The notes: generated by a model not told the origin, from the letters alone. Shown: positions 42,585 through 51,831, numbered from the stretch's first letter. The stretch is 64,000 nt of DNA from Prevotella sp. (GCA_017619275.1 JAFZSR010000063.1:1-64000); one strand, 5' to 3'. A program made the numbers and translations.

Positions 42585-44797
42585 AGAAGAACGAAACGCT
42601 TGATCAGATATTCCAGCTGGTGGCCGATGCCCGGCTGGGCGAGGCCATGGATGCCCTTGAGAATTACCTGCTGGGGCAGGTGGGGCAGGGGAGTGCTGTG
42701 CGCCAGCAAGACCTGGAGCAGATGAATGCGCTGCGCGACGACTATCGCCTGATGGCCGAATATTGGCAGCGCGGATACGACGACCCCCAGCGCGAGGCGG
42801 TGGCACAGCGGCTGTTGCGCCGCGTGTGGGTGCTCACCGCCAATGTCTATGGTCGCTGGATGCTCCTGGGCAGTCCGTTCATGAAGGTGCTCCACCAACG
42901 GCCACGCACCCAGCATGCCGACTGGTCGATAGCGTCGGTGCGCAACGACATGGAGTCCTTTGTGACTAATCTGGCTTTGCTCGACCTGGAGCCTGAACAC
43001 ACTCGGCAGCAGAAGACGGTCGACTTGTACAAGGAACATGCCGAGCAGATGCGCAATCTCTTCGATTATATTCTCACCTCGCGCCAGTGGAGCGAGGGCT
43101 TGGCCGACGCCTTCATCGGCATCGTGCTGTCGCCCACGCTGGCCAGCATCGACCAGCAGCTCATTGTCAGCGCGGTGATGCTCTCGGCCATGCAGCTGTT
43201 CTGTCCGCAGAAGTTCCGCGTGCTTTGCGAGGTTTATCGCCAGGCCACCGACGAGCAGCTGCGCCAGCGCGCCCTCATCGGATGGGCACTCACGGCCGAC
43301 GGCCAGGCCTCAAAAGTGTTCCCCGAAGTGGCGCAGCGCATCGGCGACCTCTGTGCCGACGAGCGCACGCAGCAGGAGCTGGCCGAGATGCAGATGCAGC
43401 TCTTCTACTGCTTGCAGGCCGACCAGGACCGCGACACCATCCAGAACGAGATCATCCCCGACATCATGAGCGGCAGCAAGCTGAAAGTCACTGGCCGAGG
43501 ACTGGAGGAGGTGGAGGACGAACAGCTGGACGACATCCTGCATCCCGAAGCCGAGGAGCTGGCCATGGAGCGCATGGAGCAGAGCGTGCAGCGCATGGCC
43601 GAGATGCAGCGCCAGGGAGCCGACATCTATTTCGGCGGATTCTCGCAGATGAAGCGGTTCCCCTTCTTCAACGATGTTACTAATTGGTTTGTGCCTTTCT
43701 ATCCTCAGCATCCCGCCATCAGCCAGACGTGGAACGGCACACGCGCCAGTCGCCTGCTGAAGACCATCACCCGCTTGGGGGCATTCTGCGACAGCGACAA
43801 ATACTCCTTTGTGCTGGCCTTCAATATGGTGCTCGACCGTCTGCCCAAGAATGTGCTGAAAATGGTTGAGGAGGGCGAGGCCATGGCTTTGCCTGTGGGC
43901 GGCGAGGTCAGCATTGTCGACCAGCAGCAGCCCGCCTTCGTCCGTCGGGTTTGTTTGCAAAATCTCTACCGCTTCTTCCGCCTCTTCTCGGCACGCGGTG
44001 AGTTCAACAATCCTTTTGTCGAGGAGCGTCGTGTGCTCTTCTTCTGCAACGAACTGTTCCGCCAGCCCTCGCTGTCGCAACAGGCCATGGCCGTGGGACG
44101 CTTCCTGATGAAGCGCCGCCAGTGGACCGAGGCCATGAAAGTGCTATCGAACATTGCGCCCGAGAAGCGTGGCGTGCCCCTCTACATTATGCTAGGCACG
44201 GCCATGCAGCATCTTTCGTCCACGTCCTCCCCCTCGCCAGCCGAATGCTTCCGCCAGGCACTGCAGATGGAACCCGACAACGAGCGGGCACAGGCAGGAC
44301 TGGCACGCGCCCTCTTTGCCTCGCACGACTACGAAGAGGCGTTGGCCGTCTACGAGAAACTGCTTGCCCTGAAGCCCGACCACAGCAGCTATCAGCAGGG
44401 AGCCGCCGTGTGCATGCTCCATGTGGGGCGCGAGGAGGAAGCCTTGCAACTGCTCTATAAGCTCAGTTTCCTGCACGCCGACGATGTGGGCGTGAGCCGC
44501 ATCTTGGCTTGGGCGCTCACCCTGACGGGCAAGTTCGACCAGGCCAATAAAATCTACGACCAGTTGCTTGGCGTGGAATCGCCCAATCCACAAGACATCC
44601 TCAACCAGGCTTATTGCCACTGGCTGGCCCACCGCATTGGCCAGGCCATCCCGCTGTTCCGCCGCTTCGTGGAGCTGCAGGGCGATGCCGACTTCAGTCT
44701 GGAGCAGGAGTTCATGCAGACCGAGCACCAGCATCTGGCACAGCGCGGCATCACCGACACCGAGATTCGCCTGATGCTCGACGCCGTGAGGGCCTGA
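42581..44797 (+). CDS. Large TPR-repeat protein, hypothetical
   Basis: A 738-residue helical protein starting at a GTG that overlaps the previous stop. The first 500 residues are helical without a clear family (DQIFQLVADARLGEAMDALENYL start; KRFPFFNDVTNWFVPFYPQHP near 350). TPRs follow from about 540 (AECFRQALQMEPDNERAQAGLARALFASHDYEEALAVYEKLLALKPDHSSYQQGAAV and two more). There is no signal peptide. The 4-base overlap implies coupled translation with the binding lipoprotein. The function is unknown. Confidence 0.75.
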   Translation: MKKNETLDQIFQLVADARLGEAMDALENYLLGQVGQGSAVRQQDLEQMNALRDDYRLMAEYWQRGYDDPQREAVAQRLLRRVWVLTANVYGRWMLLGSPFMKVLHQRPRTQHADWSIASVRNDMESFVTNLALLDLEPEHTRQQKTVDLYKEHAEQMRNLFDYILTSRQWSEGLADAFIGIVLSPTLASIDQQLIVSAVMLSAMQLFCPQKFRVLCEVYRQATDEQLRQRALIGWALTADGQASKVFPEVAQRIGDLCADERTQQELAEMQMQLFYCLQADQDRDTIQNEIIPDIMSGSKLKVTGRGLEEVEDEQLDDILHPEAEELAMERMEQSVQRMAEMQRQGADIYFGGFSQMKRFPFFNDVTNWFVPFYPQHPAISQTWNGTRASRLLKTITRLGAFCDSDKYSFVLAFNMVLDRLPKNVLKMVEEGEAMALPVGGEVSIVDQQQPAFVRRVCLQNLYRFFRLFSARGEFNNPFVEERRVLFFCNELFRQPSLSQQAMAVGRFLMKRRQWTEAMKVLSNIAPEKRGVPLYIMLGTAMQHLSSTSSPSPAECFRQALQMEPDNERAQAGLARALFASHDYEEALAVYEKLLALKPDHSSYQQGAAVCMLHVGREEEALQLLYKLSFLHADDVGVSRILAWALTLTGKFDQANKIYDQLLGVESPNPQDILNQAYCHWLAHRIGQAIPLFRRFVELQGDADFSLEQEFMQTEHQHLAQRGITDTEIRLMLDAVRA

Positions 44798-44815
44798 CTT
44801 CTTTTGAATACGATT

Positions 44816-46495
44816 ATGCTACGACAACTATACATTCGCAATTTTGCCCTCATCGACGAACTCGACATGGAGTTCCGCCCCGGGTTTTCGGTTATCACCG
44901 GCGAGACGGGAGCGGGCAAGAGCATCATCCTGGGAGCCATCGGCTTGCTGCTGGGTCAGCGCGCCGACATGAAGACCATCAAGCAGGGAGCCGAGAAGTG
45001 CATCGTCGAGGCGCATTTCGACCTGCAGCGCATGGGCGATGGCATGGAGCGTTTCTTCGAGGAGAACGAACTTGATGCCGACCTGCCCGACACCATCATC
45101 AGGCGCGAACTCACAGCCACTGGCAAGAGCCGTGCCTTCGTCAACGATGTGCCCGTGAGCCTGGCCGTGCTGAAGGATTTGGGCGAGCGCATCATCGACG
45201 TACACTCGCAGCACCAGAACCTGCTCTTGGGCAAGCACGATTTCCAGTTGGCCGTCGTCGATGGCGTAGCTGCCGACCAGCCGCAGCTCGCCGCCTATCG
45301 CCAAATCTATGCACAGTGGCGCCAGGCCAGCCGCGAGCTGGAGGCTTTGCGCGAGCAGATTGCCCAGAACCGCCAGAATCAGGACTTCATGCAGTTCCAG
45401 TTTGACGAGCTGACGGCCGCCCGCTTGGTGGATGGTGAGCAGGAGGAGCTGGAGGCCCGCAGCGACACCATGGAGCATGCCGAGGAAATCAAACAGTCGC
45501 TCTATCAGGCCGACAACGCCCTGCAAGGCGAGGCCACAGGCATCGTTGCCCAGTTGCGTACGGCCGCCCACGCCCTGCACGGCATAGAGCGCGTGTTTGC
45601 CGATGCCGCCGAGATGGCGCAGCGCCTCGACAGTGCCTATATCGAACTGAAGGACGTGGCCGCCGAGGTGAGTGCCAGCATGGACGATGTGGACTTTGAC
45701 CCTGCCGAGCTGGAGAGCGTCAACAGTCGGCTGGACCGCCTCTACAGTTTGCAGAAGAAATACCGGGTGGATAGCGTGGCTCAGCTATTGGACATCCGCG
45801 ACGACCTGGGAGCCAAGCTGAACGCCATCGAGAGTGGCGACGAGCTGTTGGCCGACAAAGAGCAAACCCTGCAACAACTGCTGGCACAGTGCTTGCAGCA
45901 GGGCAGCGCCCTGAGTCAGCAGCGCACCAAGGCCGCCCGCCAGATTGAGCAGCAGATGCAGCAGCGCCTGGTGGCGTTGGGCATGCCCCACGCCCGTTTC
46001 CAGATAGATATCAGCCAAGTTTCCGAACCCACTGCCAACGGCATCGACCGCGTGGCCTTCCTCTTCTCGGCCAACACGTCGTCGGCACTGCAACCCGTGT
46101 CGCAGGTGGCCAGTGGTGGCGAGATTGCCCGTGTGATGCTTGCCTTGAAGGCGATGGCTGCGGGCAGCGACGGCCCCACCATCATCTTCGATGAGATTGA
46201 TACTGGCGTGAGTGGAAAGATTGCCGAGCAGATGGCCGTTATCATGGCCGAGATGGGAGCTTGCCAGCGCCAAGTGATCAGTATCACCCATCTGCCCCAA
46301 ATTGCCGCCATGGGCACCACTCATTACAAGGTGTGGAAGGAGGAGACGCCGCAGGGCACCACCACCCACATGGCGATGCTCGCGCAGCAGCAGCGCATTG
46401 CCGAGATTGCCCAGATGCTCTCGGGCAGCAGCGTGAGCGAAGCCGCCATTGCCAACGCCAAACAACTTTTAAATGTAAGTGCCAGTTCAAATTAA
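44816..46495 (+). CDS. recN: DNA repair protein RecN
   Basis: A 559-residue SMC-like ATPase for double-strand break repair. The Walker A motif GETGAGKSIILGAIGLLLG is near residue 30. Two coiled coils (about 150-200 and 290-360) flank the middle. The ABC signature ASGGEIARVMLALKA and Walker B TIIFDEIDTGVSG are near the C-terminus, with the D/H-loop QVISITHLPQIAA after them. The ATG at 44816 is preferred over an in-frame TTG at 44804. The start is 18 bases after the TPR gene. Confidence 0.96.
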   Translation: MLRQLYIRNFALIDELDMEFRPGFSVITGETGAGKSIILGAIGLLLGQRADMKTIKQGAEKCIVEAHFDLQRMGDGMERFFEENELDADLPDTIIRRELTATGKSRAFVNDVPVSLAVLKDLGERIIDVHSQHQNLLLGKHDFQLAVVDGVAADQPQLAAYRQIYAQWRQASRELEALREQIAQNRQNQDFMQFQFDELTAARLVDGEQEELEARSDTMEHAEEIKQSLYQADNALQGEATGIVAQLRTAAHALHGIERVFADAAEMAQRLDSAYIELKDVAAEVSASMDDVDFDPAELESVNSRLDRLYSLQKKYRVDSVAQLLDIRDDLGAKLNAIESGDELLADKEQTLQQLLAQCLQQGSALSQQRTKAARQIEQQMQQRLVALGMPHARFQIDISQVSEPTANGIDRVAFLFSANTSSALQPVSQVASGGEIARVMLALKAMAAGSDGPTIIFDEIDTGVSGKIAEQMAVIMAEMGACQRQVISITHLPQIAAMGTTHYKVWKEETPQGTTTHMAMLAQQQRIAEIAQMLSGSSVSEAAIANAKQLLNVSASSN

Positions 46496-46522
46496 GTTTA
46501 TACAAATGAAAATTTTTTTCCA

Positions 46523-46596
46523 CAACGGATTAAAACGGATTTCACGGATTTTGGCTACACATGGCCCTCATCCGTTAAATCCGTTTTAATCCGTTG
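46523..46596. repeat. Long inverted repeat after recN
   Basis: 27-base arms (46523-46549 and 46570-46596) match at 26 positions around a 20-base loop. Each arm contains three spaced copies of ACGGAT or its complement (CAACGGATTAAAACGGAT...). It lies in the 148-base gap between recN and the next plus-strand gene. It could terminate recN, but no strong T run follows. Confidence 0.75.
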
Positions 46597-46643
46597 TTGA
46601 TAAAAGATAATTGTGTTCATCTACTAAAAGATAATAGTAAAAA

Positions 46644-48335
46644 ATGAGACGGATAATCAATTGTAGTTTCTTTGTTCTTTGTTCTTTGTTCATCTGCATT
46701 AATACCAGTGCGCAGTCGTGGGTGAAGAAAGCCGCCAAATCAATATTCACGGTTCAGACGTTTGCGTCCGATGGCTCGCTGCTGGGCAGCGCTACGGGCG
46801 TGTTCGTGGGCGAGCAGGGCGAGGCCATCAGCAGCTTTGCACCCTTCCGTGGGGCCAGCAGGGCAGTGGTCATCGATGCCGCCGGCAAGGAGTGGCCCGT
46901 GGAGGTGATGCTCGGGGCCAACGAGACCTACGACGTGGCCCGCTTCCGTGTGGCCATCAAGAAGTCGCAGCCCGCAGCGCTGGCACCGCAGTCGGCTGCC
47001 GAGGGCACCGCCGTATGGCTGTTGCCCCAGCGCGAGGCCAAGCAGGCCATCGCTGGCACCGTGCGGCGCGCCGAGACCTTCAACACCCACTACAGCTACT
47101 ACACCGTGAAGCTCGCCAATCAAAGCTCGATGCCCAATAGCCAGCAATCGGGCCTTCCTTTCTTCGATGCCGAAGGCCAGCTGCTGGCACTGATGCAGCA
47201 GCCGGCGACCGATGCCGATACGGTGGCCTATGCCGTGAGCGCCCTCTTTGCCGACAGCCTGAAGATGGTGGGCTTGAGCATCAACGACGCCGCCCTTCGC
47301 TCCGTTGGCATCAAGAAGGCACTGCCCGACGACTTCGGCCAGGCCCAGCTCACGCTTTATGTGGCTCCCAGCACGCTCGACTCGTTGGCCTACGTCAAGC
47401 TGCTCGGCGATTTCATCGCCAAGTTCCCCCAGCATCCCGACGGCTACGTCAGCCGTGCACTGTTGGCTGCCGATGGTGGACATTGTGCCGATGCCGACCG
47501 CGACATGGCCGAGGCGCTGCGCGTCAGCGACAAGCTCGACGAGACCCACTATAACTACTCGCGGATGATTTACCAGAAGCTTATCTACCGTCCGGAGCCG
47601 CAGTACGAGCCGTGGACCTTCGACCGTGCTTTCCAGGAGGCTGAGGCGGCCTACGAGGCCAACCCCCAGGCGCTCTATCGCCAGCAGCAAGCCTACGTGC
47701 GCTTTGCACAGCAGAAGTATGCCGAGGCCGCTGGCATCTACGCCACCATCCTTAACAGCGAACTGCGCTCGCCCGACCTCTTTTTCGAGGCTGCCCGCTG
47801 TCATCTGATGCAAAATGACACCACTGCCTACATCGCCATGCTCGACTCGGCCGTGTCGCTCTTTTCGCGTCCTTATCTGAAGGAGGCCGCCCCCTACATC
47901 CTGGCTCGTGCAAAGGCTCGGCTCGACGCGGGCAAGTATCGCGATGCCACTGCCGACCTGAACGACTACGAGCAGCTGATGGCAGTGCAGGTGAACGACC
48001 AATTCTACTACCTGCGCTTCCAGGCCGAGCGTGGAGGCCGCCTGTTCCAGCAGGCACTGAACGACATTGCCAAGGCCATCGACATGAACCCCGCCCAAGA
48101 GCTGTACTATGCCGAGAAAGCATCGATCGAGGTGCGGGTGGGACTCTACGACGACGCCATCAAGACCGCCACTGAGTGCATCGCCCATGCTCCCGAATAC
48201 AGCGACGGCCATTTGTTCCTGGGCCTGGCCCGTTGTCTGAAGGGGCAGAAGGCCGAGGGCGTGAAGAGCTTGCAGCGTGCCCGAGAGTTGGGCGACCCCC
48301 AGGCCGATGCCTTGATTGAGAAGTACGGCAAGTGA
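46644..48335 (+). CDS. Exported protein with degenerate trypsin-like domain and TPRs
   Basis: A 563-residue exported protein (signal SFFVLCSLFICINTSA). Residues 25-190 resemble an HtrA-like protease fold: SIFTVQTFASDGSLLGSATGVFVGEQG, YDVARFRV, and NSQQSGLPFFDAEGQLLAL where GNSGGPLFN would be expected. The catalytic His position reads SSFAPF and the Ser motif is altered, so it is probably inactive. From about 250 on, TPR-like repeats (YVRFAQQKYAEAAGIYATIL, ALNDIAKAIDMNPAQELYYAEKA) run to the end. The likely role is binding or scaffolding in the periplasm. The stop overlaps the GTG start of the symporter gene. Confidence 0.72.
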   Translation: MRRIINCSFFVLCSLFICINTSAQSWVKKAAKSIFTVQTFASDGSLLGSATGVFVGEQGEAISSFAPFRGASRAVVIDAAGKEWPVEVMLGANETYDVARFRVAIKKSQPAALAPQSAAEGTAVWLLPQREAKQAIAGTVRRAETFNTHYSYYTVKLANQSSMPNSQQSGLPFFDAEGQLLALMQQPATDADTVAYAVSALFADSLKMVGLSINDAALRSVGIKKALPDDFGQAQLTLYVAPSTLDSLAYVKLLGDFIAKFPQHPDGYVSRALLAADGGHCADADRDMAEALRVSDKLDETHYNYSRMIYQKLIYRPEPQYEPWTFDRAFQEAEAAYEANPQALYRQQQAYVRFAQQKYAEAAGIYATILNSELRSPDLFFEAARCHLMQNDTTAYIAMLDSAVSLFSRPYLKEAAPYILARAKARLDAGKYRDATADLNDYEQLMAVQVNDQFYYLRFQAERGGRLFQQALNDIAKAIDMNPAQELYYAEKASIEVRVGLYDDAIKTATECIAHAPEYSDGHLFLGLARCLKGQKAEGVKSLQRARELGDPQADALIEKYGK

Positions 48336-49798
48336 TCGTCGTTGTCACCATCCTCGTTTATTTTGCAGCCCTGATGCTGCTCAGCTGTTGGAGTGCCCGC
48401 CGCGGTGCCACCAACGACACCTTCTTCCGTGGTGAGCGGCGCTCGCCGTGGCGCATGGTGGCCTTTGGTATGGTGGGCGCCAGCATTTCGGGCGTCACCT
48501 TTGTCAGCGTGCCCGGCATGGTGCTCGGCAGCGGCATGACCTACCTGCAGCTGTGCCTGGGCTTCATCTTGGGCTATCTGGCCGTGGCTTTTGTACTGCT
48601 GCCTCTCTACTATCGGCTCAACCTCACCAGCATCTATGCCTATCTGGGGCAGCGCCTGGGGCGGCGTTCCTATCAGTCGGGAGCCAGTTTCTTCCTGCTC
48701 TCGAAGATGATGGGCACGGCGGTGAAGTTCTATGTGGCCTGCCTCATCGTGCAGCAGTTTGCAGCCGCCCCGCAAGGCATCCCCTTCGCGCTCACCGTGG
48801 TGCTCATGGTGATGCTCATCTGGCTCTACACCCATCGTGGCGGCGTGCGCACCCTCGTTTTCACCGACTCGCTGCAGACGCTCTGCCTCATCGCTTCGCT
48901 TCTCCTTATTATATATATAGTGATGCAGCGGCTCGACTATTCGCTCTCCGATGCCGTCGGTTCCATCATGGCCGACGAGCGCAGCCGCGTCTTCGTCTTC
49001 GACGACTGGGCATCGCCGCAATGCTTTTGGAAACAGTTGCTCAGCGGAGCTTTCATCGTGGTGGTGATGACGGGATTGGACCAGGACATGATGCAGAAGA
49101 ACCTCACCTGTCGCACACTGCGCGAGGCACAGAAAAACATGTGCAGCTATGGCGTGGCTTTTGTGCCCGTCAACCTGCTTTTCCTCGCCCTTGGCATCCT
49201 GCTGGCGCAGCTCTTTCAGGCTCAGAGCCTCCCCCTGCCGTCACAAGGCGACGAGCTGCTGCCCATGTTCATCTCCCAGTCGGTCCATTCGCTTTTAGTG
49301 GTTCTCTTCACGCTGGGCATCGTGGCCGCCTCGTTCTCGTCGGCCGATTCGGCGCTCACCGCCCTCACCACCATCTACTGTGTCGACATCCGCCGTCGCC
49401 CCGCCGACGAACGACTGCGCCGCCGCGCACACCTGCTGATGTGTGTGCTCTTGGTGGTGTGCATCCTGATGATTAGGATGGTGAACAGCACCTCGCTCAT
49501 CGATGCCATCTACACCATCGTGGCCTATACCTACGGCCCGTTGTTGGGCCTCTTTGCCTTCGGCCTCTTCACCCGTCGTCAAGTGCGCGACCGCTGGGTG
49601 CCGCTGGTGTGTGTGGCCTCGCCGCTGCTCTGCTTCCTGCTCGACGCAGGTTGCCGCCACCTGCTTGGCTATCGCTTCGGCTACGAGCTGCTGCTCATCA
49701 ACGGCCTCCTCACCTTCGTGGCCCTGCTGGCCCTCTCGGTGCGTAAGGGCAGCGCTCCTTCCCTCTTCTCCTCCTTTGAAAATCCCCCCATAGAATAG
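48332..49798 (+). CDS. Sodium:solute symporter family protein
   Basis: A 488-residue membrane protein of the SSS family with about 13 hydrophobic segments. The start is a GTG overlapping the previous stop by 4 bases. GMVGASISGVTFVSVPG near the N-terminus and VAASFSSADSALTALTTIYCVDI near 330-350 are SSS sodium-site regions. The substrate (sugar, amino acid or organic acid) is not predictable. Overlap with the protease-like gene suggests the two are expressed together. Confidence 0.85.
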   Translation: MIVVVTILVYFAALMLLSCWSARRGATNDTFFRGERRSPWRMVAFGMVGASISGVTFVSVPGMVLGSGMTYLQLCLGFILGYLAVAFVLLPLYYRLNLTSIYAYLGQRLGRRSYQSGASFFLLSKMMGTAVKFYVACLIVQQFAAAPQGIPFALTVVLMVMLIWLYTHRGGVRTLVFTDSLQTLCLIASLLLIIYIVMQRLDYSLSDAVGSIMADERSRVFVFDDWASPQCFWKQLLSGAFIVVVMTGLDQDMMQKNLTCRTLREAQKNMCSYGVAFVPVNLLFLALGILLAQLFQAQSLPLPSQGDELLPMFISQSVHSLLVVLFTLGIVAASFSSADSALTALTTIYCVDIRRRPADERLRRRAHLLMCVLLVVCILMIRMVNSTSLIDAIYTIVAYTYGPLLGLFAFGLFTRRQVRDRWVPLVCVASPLLCFLLDAGCRHLLGYRFGYELLLINGLLTFVALLALSVRKGSAPSLFSSFENPPIE

Positions 49799-49812
49799 CC
49801 TAACGCCACAGG

Positions 49813-49884
49813 AAAAAAAACCGTACGAGATTTTTTAAAAAGTCGTTGACTTTTTTCAAAAAATCGTTACCAAAATTTTGAAAG
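49813..49884 (+). repeat. Three-module palindromic intergenic repeat, copy D
   Basis: Plus-strand copy: CCGTACGAGATTTTTT, AAAAGTCGTTGACTTTTTTC, then AATCGTTACC and AAAATTTTGAAAG. It is almost identical to copy A in the last two modules. It lies between the convergent symporter and araD genes. Confidence 0.85.
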
Positions 49885-49895
49885 GCGTCTCGAGA

Positions 49896-49928
49896 TAAAA
49901 AGAGCGGCTGCCCACAGGGTAGCCGCTC
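49896..49928 (-). terminator. Terminator of the arabinose-type operon
   Basis: Stem GAGCGGCT (49902-49909) pairs with AGCCGCTC (49921-49928), extended by three C:G pairs and one wobble. On the minus strand it is followed by TTTTTAT. It is 30 bases past the araD stop. Confidence 0.85.
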
Positions 49929-49958
49929 GATGTTGATAGGGGGAAAGGAAGGCCTGGA

Positions 49959-50669
49959 TTAGTGCTTCTGCCCTTTCTGTCCGTAGTAGGCGTTGGGGCC
50001 GTGCTTGCGCATGTAGTGCTTCTCGATGAGGAGCGGGTTCATGGTGAGGTTGGGGTTGACCGAGAAGGCCACAAAGGCCATCTTGGCGCACTGCTCCATC
50101 ACCTTGGCGTTGTAGACGGCGTTGTCGGGACTGGTGCCCCACGAGAAGGGGCCGTGGTTCTTCACCAGCACGGCGGGGGTGTGGTCGGGGTTGATCTTGC
50201 GGATGTTCAGGATCTCGTCGACGATGACGTTGCCCGTCTCCAGCTCATACTGTCCCTTCACCTCGGCCTCGGTCATGTCGCGCGTGCAGGGGATGTCCTT
50301 GTAGAAGTAGTCGGCGTGCGTGGTGCCGATGTTGGGGATGTCGCGGCCGGCCTGTGCGAAGGCGGTGGCATAGGTGCTGTGGGTGTGCACCACGCCCTGG
50401 ATGTTGGGGAACGCCTTATATAATATAAGATGTGTAGGCGTGTCGCTGCTGGGGTTGAGGTCGCCTTCAACCACCTTGCCGCTTTCGAGGTCGACGACCA
50501 CCATATCGCTGGCTTTCATTTCGTCGTAGCTCACGCCGCTGGGCTTGATGACGACGAGGCCTTTCTCACGGTCGATGCCGGAGACGTTGCCCCAGGTGAA
50601 GATGACCAGTCCCTGCTTCACCAGGTCGAGGTTGGCCTTGAATACTTTTTGTTTGAGTTCTTCGAGCAT
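49959..50669 (-). CDS. araD: L-ribulose-5-phosphate 4-epimerase
   Basis: A 236-residue class II aldolase-fold enzyme that converts L-ribulose-5-phosphate to D-xylulose-5-phosphate. It begins [42 protein letters not shown] binds the phosphate; the zinc ligands lie in [15 protein letters not shown] and a later [12 protein letters not shown] region, and [11 protein letters not shown] is conserved in AraD. It is the last gene of an arabinose-type operon with an AraR-like regulator, an SGLT transporter and an aldose epimerase. araA and araB are not in the window. Confidence 0.95.
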   Translation of the reverse strand: MLEELKQKVFKANLDLVKQGLVIFTWGNVSGIDREKGLVVIKPSGVSYDEMKASDMVVVDLESGKVVEGDLNPSSDTPTHLILYKAFPNIQGVVHTHSTYATAFAQAGRDIPNIGTTHADYFYKDIPCTRDMTEAEVKGQYELETGNVIVDEILNIRKINPDHTPAVLVKNHGPFSWGTSPDNAVYNAKVMEQCAKMAFVAFSVNPNLTMNPLLIEKHYMRKHGPNAYYGQKGQKH

Positions 50670-50676
50670 GATATTT

Positions 50677-50730
50677 GTAGGGGTTTGGTAGGTTTAGTAG
50701 GTTTAGTAGGTTAGGTAGGTTTTGTAGGGG
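50677..50730. repeat. 9-base tandem array between araR-like gene and araD
   Basis: Four consecutive 9-base units (GTAGGTTTA, GTAGGTTTA, GTAGGTTAG, GTAGGTTTT; 50688-50723) are flanked on both sides by GTAGGGG. They fill the 62-base spacer between the two genes. Confidence 0.75.
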
Positions 50731-50731
50731 A

Positions 50732-51448
50732 TTATAATTTGAAAGTGGGGTCCTCCTTGTAGACGCTGTCGTTGAATCGGTAGAGGGCGGCGCCGCGCTT
50801 CGACGAAAGCTTGTCGATGAACTCGGTCTTCTCGATGAAGTCCATCTCCTTGATGCGCTTGCGGAAATTGCGCTTGTCGATTTCGCTGCCGCTGACGGCC
50901 TCGTAGAGGCGCTGCAGCTGGGTGAGCGTGAACAGGTTGGGCAGCAGGCGGAAGCCGATGGGCTCGGTGCGCATCTTTAGCTGCATACGTCGCCAAGCCT
51001 GGCGAACCATTTCGTTGTGGTCGGAGTAGAGTGGGGGTAGCTGGTTGATGTCCACCCATTCCAATCCATGTTCCTGACGTAGCCGCTCGTCGTAGTCGTG
51101 TACGTTGATGAGTGCATAGTAGGCGATGGAGACCACGCGCTCGCCGGGGTCGCGGTCAGGGGCGCCGAAGGCTCCCACCTGGCGCATGAAGAGGTTTTTC
51201 AGGCCTGTCAGCTCTTGCAACGTGCGTGCGGCACATTCGTTGATGCCCTCATTGGGGGCGACGAAGCCTCCGTAGAGGCTCCAGTCGCCACGTCCAGGAT
51301 CCATCTGGCGTCGGCCGATGAGCACCTTCAGCTTGCCTTGGTCGAAGCCAAAGATAATCACGTCGACCGACAGCCAGACTTTATCGTGTTCACGATAATA
51401 CGTTGAACGTTGAACGTTGAGCGTTGAACGACAATTGACTTCTGTCAT
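50732..51448 (-). CDS. AraR-like Nudix-domain transcriptional regulator
   Basis: A 238-residue protein. An N-terminal Nudix domain (about 27-150: GGFVAPNEGINECAARTLQELTGL in the Nudix-box position) is followed by a winged-helix C-terminus (LFTLTQLQRLYEAVSGSEIDKRNFRKRIKEM). In Bacteroides thetaiotaomicron a Nudix-type regulator of this layout, AraR, controls arabinose genes. The arabinose-type neighbours here support the same role. The Nudix box is degenerate, as in the regulatory members. The first 18 residues (MTEVNCRSTLNVQRSTYY) are read partly through a heptamer array, and the ATG overlaps the four-helix-bundle stop. The native N-terminus was probably replaced. Confidence 0.85.
   Translation of the reverse strand: MTEVNCRSTLNVQRSTYYREHDKVWLSVDVIIFGFDQGKLKVLIGRRQMDPGRGDWSLYGGFVAPNEGINECAARTLQELTGLKNLFMRQVGAFGAPDRDPGERVVSIAYYALINVHDYDERLRQEHGLEWVDINQLPPLYSDHNEMVRQAWRRMQLKMRTEPIGFRLLPNLFTLTQLQRLYEAVSGSEIDKRNFRKRIKEMDFIEKTEFIDKLSSKRGAALYRFNDSVYKEDPTFKL
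51402..51429. repeat. Left heptamer array (GTTGAAC units)
   Basis: Four units on the plus strand: GTTGAAC, GTTGAAC, GTTGAGC, GTTGAAC. The inner edge reads TTGAACGACAAT (51425-51436). It codes RSTLNVQRST of the AraR-like protein on the minus strand. Confidence 0.85.
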
Positions 51449-51819
51449 TGTTTTTTTTCTTTCATTCGTTTAATGATCTTGATGAGGATAGCACGAATCT
51501 TTTCGTTGTCATCGTATATAGACTCGAAACTGTCTTTTGACAAATAATCCGACTCATGAAGTAGTTCCAGCCAAGTTTTCGTCTCGTCAGCTTCTTTTAG
51601 CGCTATTGACAATTTACTGATAAAGTCATTCGTACTTTGTGCATCAACACTCTCGGTGATGTTTGCACAAATGCTTGTGCCACTTCTCAGTACTTGGTCG
51701 GTAAGCACATATACAGTTCTATTGTGTTGATAAGACTTGAAAAGATATTCAGACATCTTTATAATCCTAAGCGCAAACGCCTTGGATAACCTTAATATCT
51801 GGTTGTCATCTCCCATCAT
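51445..51819 (-). CDS. Four-helix bundle protein (S23/IVP-like family)
   Basis: A 124-residue, mostly helical protein with the family pattern ILRLSKAFALRIIKMSEYLFKS, then QVLRSGTSICANITESVDAQS, then DFISKLSIALKEADETKTWLELLHES. This family includes proteins encoded in 23S rRNA intervening sequences and resembles the Avd accessory protein of diversity-generating retroelements. No biochemical role is established for the stand-alone members. It has two adjacent ATGs (51817-51819 used). Its stop overlaps the AraR-like start (ATGA). Codon use is more A/T-rich than in the flanking arabinose genes, which suggests separate origin. No reverse transcriptase or rRNA is nearby. Confidence 0.85.
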   Translation of the reverse strand: MMGDDNQILRLSKAFALRIIKMSEYLFKSYQHNRTVYVLTDQVLRSGTSICANITESVDAQSTNDFISKLSIALKEADETKTWLELLHESDYLSKDSFESIYDDNEKIRAILIKIIKRMKEKKQ

Positions 51820-51831
51820 CTATCTATTGTC

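Noticed and set aside
51445-51819. A diversity-generating retroelement accessory gene (avd)
   Set aside because: The fold is similar, but no reverse transcriptase, template repeat or variable target gene is present nearby.
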